This document shows positions 10,401 through 18,543 of a stretch of 22,621 nucleotides of DNA, one piece after another. Origin of the DNA: Actinomycetes bacterium (lineage in GTDB: Bacteria > Actinomycetota > Coriobacteriia > Coriobacteriales > Eggerthellaceae); assembly GCA_023460315.1 (NCBI GenBank), contig JAEWQO010000053.1:1-22621 (forward strand), written 5' to 3'. The position numbers and the translations under genes are program-made. Within the stretch, counting starts at the first letter, position 1; each line of letters begins with the position of its first letter. The notes beneath the pieces are model-generated. The model saw nothing but the letters and a program-made list of their open reading frames with translations, was not told where the DNA came from and did no database searches.

Positions 10401-13400
10401 GATTCCTTGGGAAGCGAGACCTACGATTACGTTCCGAAAACAACCTACAAGTCGAACTACAGCATGTTCGCCCATGCGGAAGCGTTTCTCAACGGTGGCC
10501 CTACCCTTGATTTAAGCAAAGCTGATTCGCCGGAAGGCACGTATACCTTCACTCAGACGGCCACAACCTCAGGGCCCACGCCTGAAGAGCAGACGCAGAG
10601 CTATGAGATCGAATACGATTTGACGGCGCCGACCATTTCGGAGGTGGAGTACCAGACGCTGGGGGAAGACGGTGCGACGCTCTCCTTCACGGTCACCGAC
10701 AACACATATATTGCCGCCATCGACTTTTTTGATCCTGATACCGTGGGCCCCACTCCCTACTCGAACTTCTATCGGGTGCTGGTGTCCGACGATGATTTGG
10801 CGGGAACTGACGACCAGGGCAATCATGTGTATCACGTCACGGCAAACGTGAGCGACATCAAAGCAGCATGGGGCACAACGGAAGAGATTCCCTCCCTTGT
10901 GGCTGCATACGCCTGGGACTATGGCCTGAATGCAAGCAGCCGCACGGATGCGGTGCTTACCCCGGTTGCGGCGACTTCGGTATCCCTTGCATCCGACAGC
11001 GTAACTATCGTTCCGGGACAACAGATATCCCTCACAGCTGCACTTGATCCCATCGACACGACAGACGCTCGCCTTGTGTGGGAAAGCTCTGACGAAAAGG
11101 TGTTCACGGTAGACGCCGACGGCACGTTGACTGGCGTTGCGGCAGGCTCGGCGGATGTAACGGTTTCTGTTGCGAATCGTCCAGAGCTGACTGACAGTGC
11201 AACGGTTACGGTCAGTGCCATTCCTGATAGCGTGGGCATCCTTCTGTCAAGCGATGCCATCCGTGTCGCTCCTCAATCAACGGCAGACATCACGGCTTTG
11301 CTCAGCGGATCCCTTGATGGGCAGGTGGTCTCGTGGTCTTCTGACAACGAGGAGGTTGCCACCGTGCAGGCTTCTGCGGAAGACTCTTCGCAGGCCGTTG
11401 TCTCGGGAGGATATCAGATAGGGGATGCAACGCTGACTGCTTCGATCTCGACGGCTCAAGGAGCGGTCAAGACCGCGACGATGACCGTGCAAAACCGCAG
11501 CGTCGATTATGATGACTTCGTTATCGATGAAGCGGGAGTGCTGCAGGGCTATCGGGGAGTGAAAAGCTCCCTTGTCATTCCGAACGATGTGGTGGCAATT
11601 GGCGAGGGCGCTTTTGATGGGGACATCACCGTCTCTTCGGTAGTGATTCCTGCAAGCGTTCAAAAAATTGGCGCGCGCGCCTTTGCTCGTCTCTATGAAG
11701 ATTCCGGATCGGGCGCAAGCACGAAGGGCACCGCAAAAACCATTACGTTTGAGGATACCGATGAGCACCCGAGTCAGCTGACGGAGATCGGCGATAGCGC
11801 CTTTTCTAACGGAGGAGTCACGGGCACGGTCATCTTGCCAAATTCGGTGACGAAACTGGGTTGGGGCGTGTTTGAAGCGTGCATGAGTTTGGAAAAGGTC
11901 GTGCTGCCCGTTGGCCTGACCGAGATTCCCGGCCGTACCTTCTATCGTTGTGTGGCGCTGGTCGATGTAACCATTTCTGACAAAGTGACCTCCATCGGCG
12001 ATGAGGCGTTCCGCAAGACCATGGCCAATACGGCACTTAATCTGAATGGAACTGAGCCAGGCGCGGCGACAACCGGACTTCCTTCCGCCTTGGAGACACT
12101 GGGCGACGCAACTTTTGCCGAATCGTTTTTGAGCGGAGACGTCCAGATAGTATTGCCGGCGGGGTTGAAGCGCCTTGAGTCAAGCACCTTTTCATCCGCT
12201 CGTGGCATTACGAGCATCGTCCTGAATGAAGGATTGGAATCGATAGGCCGCTATGCTTTGAACAACACCTCGATCGAATCTCTTGTCATTCCTGACAGCA
12301 TGACTGAGATCGAGGACGATGTGTTCATGAACATGCCTTTCCTGAAGGAAGTGACCTTGGGCCGCACCGTTTCGGCCGACAGCATGACAGGCGCTTTTTC
12401 TTGGTGCTTTGCCCTTGAACGGATTAACGTGCCTGACGATGCCGTCAACTTCGCACAAAAGGATGGTGTGCTGTACAGCAAAGATCTCAGCACTCTCGTG
12501 TATTTCCCCACTGCGCGAACGGGGACGTTTGCCATTCCTGAAGGAACCACAACGATTGCTTCGTACGCGTTCGAGGACACGTCTCTCGATGCTCTTGAAC
12601 TGCCGGACAGCTTGCAAAACATCGCTCCCTATTCGCTCTCGCGCGGCATGACGGTCAATGAGCAGGTAATCGGGGGTTTTGATGTGCTCGATTTTGGCTC
12701 AAATGTCAGGTCGATCGGGCGGGACGCTTTCAGGCAGCAGTTCTACACCGATGATTCCCGCAATGCAGGATTTACGCCAAACCATTTGATCGTACGGGGC
12801 GGCAACGATGAATCGTACGAAGACACGCGCGGAAATTCCGGCCAGACCGCCTACTTTGGAACGGGCATGACTTCGTTGGACTTTTCGCAAAGCGGCGCGC
12901 CTGCCCTTTTGGTGGTGTCTGAAGACATTGAATCGCTTGATCTTTCGGGAAATGCAAGCAACTCTGAGGCGTTGACGATGTACGTGCCCGCAGACACCTC
13001 TGGTGCCCAGGTGGTGTCTGCTGCGCTGGAGGCTATCGGAGCAAATCCCACGACCCAGATGAAGGACTATGAGCCTTTGGAGATGAGCGTTTTGGCAACT
13101 GCCACGCCCACGCCGGGCGCCACTGTCACCGTTTCTGCCGTTGCTTCTGGCGGCGTTGAGGGGGCGAAGGAATATCGCTTTATTCAAATGAATTCCGATG
13201 GCACCGAGACCGTGGTAAGCGACTGGTCTGCTACGGCGTTGATCGATTGGACCATGCCGGCCGATGGGATGATCTTGCGTGCGGAGGCACGTGATGCCAC
13301 GTACGTAACTGCCGAGGACACGCTTGGCGCTGTCGCGGCGCCTGTCATAGTGACCAATCTCGACACCGCGCCGGTGTCCCTGACGGTTGGGCAGCAAGCT

Positions 13401-14351
13401 CCGACGCTCTCGGTTGCAGCACAGGCGACGGACGGTGCAACCCTCGCCTACCAATGGTACGAAGACGGAGCGCTGCTTGAAGGCGCAACCTCAAGCTCGT
13501 TCATTCCGCCGTCGGATACGGCGGGGCAGCATGAATACCACTGCGTGATCACTGCCACCAAGGCGGGCATCTCCAATGTGGCCACCAGCGAAACGGCAAC
13601 GGTGAGGGTGTATGGACAGGCCCAATCTCCTCTTATCTCCACGGACCTTCCTGCGTCCGTGCCTGCTGAGCAAGGACAGGCGGTAACCCTTTCCATCGAG
13701 GCTGTTTCTCCCGATGGGGGAACGCTTTCTTGCCAATGGTACCAAGACGGCCAGAAGATCGTGGGCGCTACGGGCGCGAGCTATGCGCCGGGTACGGGAT
13801 CCCTTGGCCAACATAGCTATTACGTGGTGGTCACCAACACCACTGCGGTGGGCGAGACTGCCCAGACCACCAGTGCAACGGCGGTGGTGACGGTGAGCGT
13901 TGCTCTCAATCTCTCCGCTCTCAATGACGCCATCAGCCAGGTGGATTCGCTGGTTGCTTCTGACTACACCGCCGAGAGCTGGAATGCCCTTCAGGATTGC
14001 CTGACTGCCGCGCGCGCGATCTTGGCTGACGCTGACGCCACCCAAGCACAAGTAGACGAAGCGCTTGCCGGTTTGCAGGCCGCTCGAGAGTCGTTGGTTT
14101 CTGCGGCGGGAGGAAATGAAGAAGGGCAGCACGGAGGGACCGGCAACGATGATTCCGGATCTGACGGCACAAAGGGCGCTCAGGAAAAAGCCGGCTCATC
14201 CCAAAATTCCTCGCAACTCGTCAAGACCGGCGATTCCGTTGCTGTTGCCATGACGGTTGCGGTTGCCGGGGTGATCGGTGGCTCTTTGGCGCTGGCAGCG
14301 GTCGTTCGGAGAAGAAGGCTTCCGAACGATCAAGCCGGTCCACGTTTATAG
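7470..14351 (+). CDS. Giant cell-wall subtilisin-like (S8) protease with BspA repeats, copy 2
   Basis: A 2293-aa tandem paralogue of the preceding gene, with the same domain order. The ATG at 7470 has AAAGGGAG only 2 nt upstream; ATG 7497 (residue 10), preceded by GAAGGTG, is a possible alternative start. Signal peptide 1-30 (...SYAFA). Catalytic residues are Asp251, His320, Asn416 and Ser670 (GTSMASP). The Asp motif reads DSALD, where copy 1 and most S8 enzymes have Gly after D-[ST]. A protease-associated insert, Fn3 and bacterial Ig-like modules precede a shorter BspA block of about 14 repeats (about 1345-1750). Two YQWY-type Ig domains follow. A FIVAR helical module (about 2147-2212), absent from copy 1, precedes LVKTGD (2250-2255), a hydrophobic segment and an Arg-rich tail. 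It is expected on the cell wall beside copy 1, with a shifted substrate range suggested by the divergent repeats. Confidence 0.92.
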   Translation: MQSDRFAKVMRCGTAVMLASTLALPSYAFAQDDDESPGDVSQEELAVQDGGATDERVTGSVQADPAVAASDDVQDDDQSTDEGSSDQGSVFVDGTAADDDDGNVTIIVQLEEQETTQFNPFSFLFSSTAESRHNQFKNKIKELAADQADQGEVNPVESVLSLFSADEEAGSVEDVHDYYNVIDGFAIKAPASTLEGILALDGVKHAFIEQEYAVPADQEADTDYKNQNALDITGADQVDEEGDGQVIVVIDSALDTDHEAFSGDLDDSLVAYGQDSMAAAKSSLSGGGSGAAYISEKIPFAYDYADNDAEVNPGIDGLEHGTHVAGIATANGGDQIRGAAPNAQLIMMKVASDSTGSIYDSAVLAALDDAAALNVDAVNMSFGSDVGFSDEGTKTYSDAIKVLEDGGATVNVSAGNSFSSAYENQSGEDLPYATDPDSGVISSPSGVSSALSVASMNADAVVSTVSSFSDAAGNQIGYTEVTGPNGTTASSFSNVADGTYEYVWGGIGRNDYGGEDLDGDVNGQRLDGKIVIMRGHGVWSVTGQQTPYSRAIANYSEKGAAAIIIYDEDLPELTTISYEGDGWYEGDGSPAIFIAKADAESLLAADSKTITVQQGQVLPGDADDSYYTMSSFSSWGVTPDLKLKPEIAAPSGNIYSSVLNDQYTYMSGTSMASPQLSGLSVLVKQHVEEDERYASLTDDERADIVTQLLMSTAEPLADPDEEGSYYSPRQQGAGVANVVAATETDVYASVEGATNESRPKADLGESSDGTWSFTVTLHNVGSEDRRFTPDTAALSEIVSDGLFQQQSQNWTGEGIAVAYSGSAYDSSTGTVTVPAGATASYTVSITCEEAFKTAAQAAPNGTFVDGFARLIAQDDGVDLSVPFMGFYGDWSTASVFDDSIDGDYHAFGTTFVDADKGTLLGVNPLIEDAKTDRSYVKRDRMVLSNSAFFSARTTMASLTGLLRNVDSLTYEVTGPDGDSLGSETYDYVPKTTYKSNYSMFAHAEAFLNGGPTLDLSKADSPEGTYTFTQTATTSGPTPEEQTQSYEIEYDLTAPTISEVEYQTLGEDGATLSFTVTDNTYIAAIDFFDPDTVGPTPYSNFYRVLVSDDDLAGTDDQGNHVYHVTANVSDIKAAWGTTEEIPSLVAAYAWDYGLNASSRTDAVLTPVAATSVSLASDSVTIVPGQQISLTAALDPIDTTDARLVWESSDEKVFTVDADGTLTGVAAGSADVTVSVANRPELTDSATVTVSAIPDSVGILLSSDAIRVAPQSTADITALLSGSLDGQVVSWSSDNEEVATVQASAEDSSQAVVSGGYQIGDATLTASISTAQGAVKTATMTVQNRSVDYDDFVIDEAGVLQGYRGVKSSLVIPNDVVAIGEGAFDGDITVSSVVIPASVQKIGARAFARLYEDSGSGASTKGTAKTITFEDTDEHPSQLTEIGDSAFSNGGVTGTVILPNSVTKLGWGVFEACMSLEKVVLPVGLTEIPGRTFYRCVALVDVTISDKVTSIGDEAFRKTMANTALNLNGTEPGAATTGLPSALETLGDATFAESFLSGDVQIVLPAGLKRLESSTFSSARGITSIVLNEGLESIGRYALNNTSIESLVIPDSMTEIEDDVFMNMPFLKEVTLGRTVSADSMTGAFSWCFALERINVPDDAVNFAQKDGVLYSKDLSTLVYFPTARTGTFAIPEGTTTIASYAFEDTSLDALELPDSLQNIAPYSLSRGMTVNEQVIGGFDVLDFGSNVRSIGRDAFRQQFYTDDSRNAGFTPNHLIVRGGNDESYEDTRGNSGQTAYFGTGMTSLDFSQSGAPALLVVSEDIESLDLSGNASNSEALTMYVPADTSGAQVVSAALEAIGANPTTQMKDYEPLEMSVLATATPTPGATVTVSAVASGGVEGAKEYRFIQMNSDGTETVVSDWSATALIDWTMPADGMILRAEARDATYVTAEDTLGAVAAPVIVTNLDTAPVSLTVGQQAPTLSVAAQATDGATLAYQWYEDGALLEGATSSSFIPPSDTAGQHEYHCVITATKAGISNVATSETATVRVYGQAQSPLISTDLPASVPAEQGQAVTLSIEAVSPDGGTLSCQWYQDGQKIVGATGASYAPGTGSLGQHSYYVVVTNTTAVGETAQTTSATAVVTVSVALNLSALNDAISQVDSLVASDYTAESWNALQDCLTAARAILADADATQAQVDEALAGLQAARESLVSAAGGNEEGQHGGTGNDDSGSDGTKGAQEKAGSSQNSSQLVKTGDSVAVAMTVAVAGVIGGSLALAAVVRRRRLPNDQAGPRL

Positions 14352-14363
14352 CCGATAGGAAAA

Positions 14364-14403
14364 GAAGGGCTTTCGCGCTTTGAACGAAGTGCGAAAGCCC
14401 TTC
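14364..14403 (+). terminator. 17-bp intergenic hairpin, terminator or attenuator-like
   Basis: A 17-bp stem (one G-T wobble) with a 6-nt loop TGAACG fills the gap between protease copy 2 (stop 14351) and the NEAT-domain gene. No U-tract follows on the plus strand. On the minus strand the stem is followed by TTTTCC, so it looks more terminator-like in that direction, although no minus-strand gene is present. The extended upstream TTG start of the next reading frame falls inside this hairpin, which argues against that start. Confidence 0.6.
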
Positions 14404-14427
14404 AAGAAGAAAGGAACTGAAACGCAC

Positions 14428-16518
14428 ATGATGACCAGGACAAGAATAGTGGCGCGGAAGAGCGCAGCGGTGATGTTGGCGGCAACGCTGACGGCCGGCA
14501 TGGTTCCCTCCATGGCGCTGGCGCAAGGATCGCAAGGAGATCAACCGACCGCTTCAAGCGGTCTTGCCCAGACTGCGTTTGACCATACGGCGCTTGCCGA
14601 TGGCACCTATGACATTGCGGTGTCGACGATGAAGGCGACTGATGTAACCAGCCTGTCCATGATGTCGGGCTGTGTGATCCCCACAGCAACGCTGAATGTG
14701 GAAAACGGAAATTACCGCGTTGTCATCGAGTTTCAAAAGATGAGCGTTATGGGAGTCGAAGGTGTTCTTACTGACCTGAAGTATGATCCATCGGGCTACA
14801 CCCTTAATGGCAATCAGGCAATTTCCAGCGGTTCCACGGTTGCGGGAACGGTGGTTTCGACATGGGAAGAGAACGGCGCCACGTATCCCAAGCAAATTGA
14901 GATCCCCCTCACCGAGCAGGCGAAAACCGAAGGTGGTATCTATGCCCAGGTGAAGGCTACTACCACGACGATGGGAGACATGAATAGTCCCGTGGTCTTT
15001 ATGCTTGATTGGACATCTTTCGACGAGCAGTACGCTCCTGAGGATACCGACCAAGATGCCAAGCACGATGAGCTTTCAGCTTCTTTGGAAGAGGCCGCCG
15101 ACCTCGTTGATGACGGCTCCGTCGATTACCGGGTGCTGAGCCAGGCCATAGCTGCCGCTCAGGAAGTGTCCGCCAATCCCGACGCGACGGCGGAAGAACT
15201 GCAGGCTCAGATCGATGCCCTCAGTGCCGCTGTCGCCCGCTTCAACGGCTCGGCGGCCTATGCCTATCAAGAAGGAGGCGTCTACGAAGTTCCCACCTCA
15301 TGGGTAACCTCCGACGGACAACCATTCGGCCATCTGAGCGCGTTTTTGAAGAGTTCGGTAAGCCTGACGCTTGAGGACGGCATCTACCGCCTTGCCCTTA
15401 CCACCAAAGAGGGCATTGACGCCGACCTCATCACCTCCCTTGCCTATGGCGACGACGACGTTGTTGCTCAGACGACGGATAACGCCGATGGAACGCGAAC
15501 CTATGCACTGCAGGCGACTTCTGCGGCAAAGGCGCTCAAAGTTACCTTCACGGTGAACATGGGCCAGCAGTCTCTGACCTCCCTCTCCCCGATGGCGCAC
15601 AATAGTCCCATGTCGGCTTATCTGCTGCTTGACACGGCGAATTCCGAGACTGTTTCCGAGCCTGCGCCCACCGTCGATTCCTCTGCGCTGCAGACAGGCG
15701 TGACCCATGCCAAGGCTTTGACGCAGGGCAAGAAGAGCGCTGAAGCGTGGAGCGCCCTGCAAGCAGCCATTGCCAACGCCCAAAGCGTGCTCGACGACGC
15801 CGCTGCCACCCAAGAAGATATCGACGCTCAGGTTGCCTCACTCATCGCAGCGGTCAATGCCTTCAATGCCAGCGCGGATGTCTCTGACGGCGACGGCACC
15901 AATAACAACAACGGTGGTGGCAACAACCAGGGCGAAGGCCAAGAGCAGGAGGCCGCGTTTGAGGTTGGGCATACCTATCAGGTGCCTTATGCCCTGCTGA
16001 AGTCTGGCAGCACCCAATCATCGATGGCGGCTCAATACTTTGGAGATGTCGCCTTGGTTCGTCCGCAGGCTGATGGCAGCTTTGACGTGAGGTTTTCCAC
16101 GAATCGTCCCGACTATATCGTCAACATGTATTATCAAGGGTCTGCCCTGTCAGTGACTGGTGGCGATGGCGTGTCGAGTGCCGAATACCGCGTAGACATT
16201 CCCTCGGTTGCCACCGACACGGTAATTCCCCTGACCATGACCATCAAGCCCATGCAGCAGCTTGGCGGGGGAGATGTGTCAGCCGATCTGCATCTCTATC
16301 TTTCTCAGGCCGAAGACCTGGGAACAGGCAAGGACGATGTGGTCGCTTCCACTGACGTGACCGGCAAAGGAGCTGCAGCTGCGGGAACCGGGTTGGTTCA
16401 GACGGGCGATGACCTGCCTTTGACGGCAGTGGTCGCCGGAGCCGCATGCGCCGGCATAGCGGTCGCTGGTTCTGCGGTTGCGGTCGCTGCGCGTCGTCGG
16501 GCTTCCCTTCGCAAGTAG
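14428..16518 (+). CDS. Cell-wall-anchored protein with three NEAT-like heme domains and two FIVAR modules
   Basis: A 696-aa exported protein, probably the outermost heme receptor, analogous in position to streptococcal Shr. I chose ATG 14428 (MM start), because the upstream TTG at 14380 lies in a hairpin and would put 16 polar residues before the signal peptide. AAGGA at 14411-14415 is a somewhat distant ribosome binding site. Signal peptide 1-32; NEAT-like domain 1 about 52-198; FIVAR about 212-275; NEAT-like 2 about 282-407; FIVAR about 416-483; an Asn/Gly/Gln-rich linker about 490-510; NEAT-like 3 about 511-626; LVQTGD at 656-661, a hydrophobic segment and RRRASLRK. NEAT hallmarks such as the DGxY opening and the xVxxGxYxVxI strand are visible, but the YxxxY ligand motif is not. 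Met182, Met389 and Met609 occupy that place. Heme binding is inferred from fold signs and from the neighbours. Confidence 0.85.
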   Translation: MMTRTRIVARKSAAVMLAATLTAGMVPSMALAQGSQGDQPTASSGLAQTAFDHTALADGTYDIAVSTMKATDVTSLSMMSGCVIPTATLNVENGNYRVVIEFQKMSVMGVEGVLTDLKYDPSGYTLNGNQAISSGSTVAGTVVSTWEENGATYPKQIEIPLTEQAKTEGGIYAQVKATTTTMGDMNSPVVFMLDWTSFDEQYAPEDTDQDAKHDELSASLEEAADLVDDGSVDYRVLSQAIAAAQEVSANPDATAEELQAQIDALSAAVARFNGSAAYAYQEGGVYEVPTSWVTSDGQPFGHLSAFLKSSVSLTLEDGIYRLALTTKEGIDADLITSLAYGDDDVVAQTTDNADGTRTYALQATSAAKALKVTFTVNMGQQSLTSLSPMAHNSPMSAYLLLDTANSETVSEPAPTVDSSALQTGVTHAKALTQGKKSAEAWSALQAAIANAQSVLDDAAATQEDIDAQVASLIAAVNAFNASADVSDGDGTNNNNGGGNNQGEGQEQEAAFEVGHTYQVPYALLKSGSTQSSMAAQYFGDVALVRPQADGSFDVRFSTNRPDYIVNMYYQGSALSVTGGDGVSSAEYRVDIPSVATDTVIPLTMTIKPMQQLGGGDVSADLHLYLSQAEDLGTGKDDVVASTDVTGKGAAAAGTGLVQTGDDLPLTAVVAGAACAGIAVAGSAVAVAARRRASLRK

Positions 16519-16539
16519 ACAATGATTGAAAGGTATGGC

Positions 16540-17463
16540 ATGACCACGCGCACCCGTTCTATCTTCGCGGCGGTCTGTGCCCTGGCAGCGGTGCTCGCCC
16601 TCATGGTGAGCACCGTTTCTCCGGGACCAGCTTTTGCCGCCGTTTCGGCTGTGTACACGGCACCGACGAATCCCACCTACGAGAATCCCGTGACAGGTGC
16701 CATAGAAGACTCTGCCGGCACGAGCAACGTGGCGCTTGGCGAGTCGATGGTTTCGAGCATCATCTATGGAAGTTCACTCATTGAGCGCGACACAAGCGGT
16801 GCGCTGTATGCCAGCTTGCGCTTCAAGTTGGCTGATCAGATCAGCAGCATCAAACTCGAGGTGTCTGCGGATGGGTCGTCGTACAATGCGGTTGAGGCTG
16901 TCCAGATGCAAACGGGCACCGATGCCGCCACTGAGACTGCCACCGTCGACTACCGTCTGGCGATACCCAGCGAGACGGCCATCGTCCGCTGCACCATGGA
17001 CGTGATTCCCATGGGGCGCGCGGTCGTGTGCTTTGTCTCATTTGGCGCTTTGCAGGAGGGTGATGCCGACGGCACGTTTGTGCAGTCGGTGGTACCGGGA
17101 GAGGGCGTTGAGGACGCGGTCGCAACAACCGAAACGCCCGACAACAAGGCTGAGGCAGCTGAGGAGTCTGCATCGGAGGCCGATGATCTGACCGGCGGAT
17201 CTTCCAACGAGGGCGTTCGGGAGTTTGACGAGGAAGGGCGTGAAGTCACGGGCGACAAGCAGTCGTCTGGCTCGCTTGACTCCGGCACCATCGCGGCGAT
17301 CGTAGGCGGTGTCGCTGTCGTCGCGGTTCTTGTCGGCGCAGTGGTCTTCGTGGCATACGTGCGTCCCAAGCGTGCGCGACAAGCGGCCGCGGCTGCCGCT
17401 GCGTCGGGGAAAGGTCTCACCTCCCATCCTGATGCTGGCGATCGGGATGCCGACCGTGGCTGA
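16540..17463 (+). CDS. shp: Membrane-anchored Shp-type heme-binding protein
   Basis: A 307-aa exported protein resembling the heme-binding domain of streptococcal Shp, which takes heme from Shr and hands it to the HtsA lipoprotein. The ATG at 16540 has GAAAGG 6 nt upstream; the in-frame ATG at 16522 precedes that site and is unlikely. Signal peptide 1-33. The domain (about 40-170) shows NPxTGxIEDS, LGESMV, a LADxxS strand and VIPMGRAVV, all matching Shp. Met70 and Met158 are 88 residues apart. In Shp the bis-Met heme ligands are Met66 and Met153, 87 apart. An acidic linker leads to one transmembrane helix (about 251-274) and a basic RPKRAR tail. There is no sorting motif, so it is membrane-held, as in streptococci. 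Cys151 and Cys164, the only cysteines of the mature protein, flank Met158. It starts 21 nt after the NEAT gene and overlaps the lipoprotein gene. Confidence 0.88.
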   Translation: MTTRTRSIFAAVCALAAVLALMVSTVSPGPAFAAVSAVYTAPTNPTYENPVTGAIEDSAGTSNVALGESMVSSIIYGSSLIERDTSGALYASLRFKLADQISSIKLEVSADGSSYNAVEAVQMQTGTDAATETATVDYRLAIPSETAIVRCTMDVIPMGRAVVCFVSFGALQEGDADGTFVQSVVPGEGVEDAVATTETPDNKAEAAEESASEADDLTGGSSNEGVREFDEEGREVTGDKQSSGSLDSGTIAAIVGGVAVVAVLVGAVVFVAYVRPKRARQAAAAAAASGKGLTSHPDAGDRDADRG

Positions 17464-18529
17464 GCCTGTTCGCGAAACGGCTCGACGCGGAGGGGCGGCG
17501 CGTCTCACGGGCGCGCTCGTCCTTTCCGTGTGCCTTGCCTGCTCTCTGTTGCTCTCGGGATGCGTCGATCAGCATCCCGAGCGCACGGCGGACGAAGGCG
17601 GTACGGATGAAGTGCGCATCGTTGCCACGTCGCCCGCAGTCGCCGAGATATGCGACCTCCTTGAGCTCGATCTGGTTGGCGTGCCAGCTACTTCCCGCAG
17701 CCTGCCCGACCGCTATGCGGAGGTCGAACAGGTCGGCACGGCCATGGCGCCCGATCTGGAAATCGTGAAATCCCTTCGCCCTGATTACGTTCTGTCCCCC
17801 AACTCTCTCATGAGCGACTTGCAGCCGAAGTACGCATCCATCATGGTGTCGTCGGTGTTTTTGGATCTGCGCAGCGTGCAGGGCCTGTACGACTCCATAG
17901 CCTATCTGGGTGAGAAATTCGACCGAGAGGCGCAGGCGCAGGAGCTTGTGGACGAGTACACGGAATTCATTGAGGGATACCGTGCGCAGAACGAGGGCAT
18001 GGAGGCTCCGACAGTGCTCATTTTGATGGGCGTTCCTGGTTCGTATGTGGTGGCAACGCCGAACAGCTATGTGGGCAGCCTCGTGGCGCTGGCGGGCGGC
18101 AAGAACGTCTATGCAGATTCCGACGAGGAATTTGTCAATGTGAACACCGAGGATATGCAAGCGCGTGATCCCGACATCATAGTGCGGACGTCGCATGCCT
18201 TGCCAAGCCAGGTCATGGCTATGTTTGCCAACGAGTTTGCGACGAATGACATCTGGAAGCATTTTCGTGCCGTGCAGGAGGGAAGGGTGTACGACCTGCC
18301 TTCCGGACAGTTTGGCATGAGTGCGGACTTCACCTATCCCGAAGCGTTGGAAGACCTGCAAGCCATTCTGTATGGCGACGCAGCCGGCTCCGACGGCACG
18401 GTGGTCGGCGAAGGCGCCGCCGAGACTGCATCCGCCTCGCCGGATTCGGGAGATGCCTCCGAGGGGACCTCTGATGCCGTCGGCATCGTGTCTGGCACAT
18501 CTGTCAATTCGGCAGAAAAGAAAGAATAA
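17447..18529 (+). CDS. isdE: Heme ABC transporter substrate-binding lipoprotein (IsdE/HtsA type)
   Basis: A 360-aa lipoprotein that binds heme at the outer face of the membrane and delivers it to the permease. Start choice: ATG 17447 or GTG 17456, both overlapping the end of the Shp-like gene, which implies translational coupling. A longer frame opening at 17309 would overlap by 155 nt and is unlikely. Signal peptide ends in the lipobox LLSGC, with lipidated Cys39. The type III solute-binding fold is shown by VRIVATSPAVAEICDLL, VGTAMAPDLE, SLRPDYVL and the FGMSADFTYPEAL end. Met100 (VGTAMAPD) and His250 (RTSHALP) correspond by motif to the Met and His axial heme ligands of IsdE (Met78/His229) and HtsA. 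An unusual Ser/Gly/Asp-rich tail of about 50 residues follows the domain. The specific heme assignment rests on these ligands and on the neighbours. Confidence 0.88.
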   Translation: MPTVAEPVRETARRGGAARLTGALVLSVCLACSLLLSGCVDQHPERTADEGGTDEVRIVATSPAVAEICDLLELDLVGVPATSRSLPDRYAEVEQVGTAMAPDLEIVKSLRPDYVLSPNSLMSDLQPKYASIMVSSVFLDLRSVQGLYDSIAYLGEKFDREAQAQELVDEYTEFIEGYRAQNEGMEAPTVLILMGVPGSYVVATPNSYVGSLVALAGGKNVYADSDEEFVNVNTEDMQARDPDIIVRTSHALPSQVMAMFANEFATNDIWKHFRAVQEGRVYDLPSGQFGMSADFTYPEALEDLQAILYGDAAGSDGTVVGEGAAETASASPDSGDASEGTSDAVGIVSGTSVNSAEKKE

Positions 18530-18543
18530 AGGAAGGGATCTGC

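Noticed and set aside
17417..18361. 314-aa minus-strand open frame opposite the lipoprotein gene
   Set aside because: It lies antisense to a well-supported gene with conserved heme-ligand motifs; the His/Arg-rich composition is typical of a shadow frame in GC-rich DNA.
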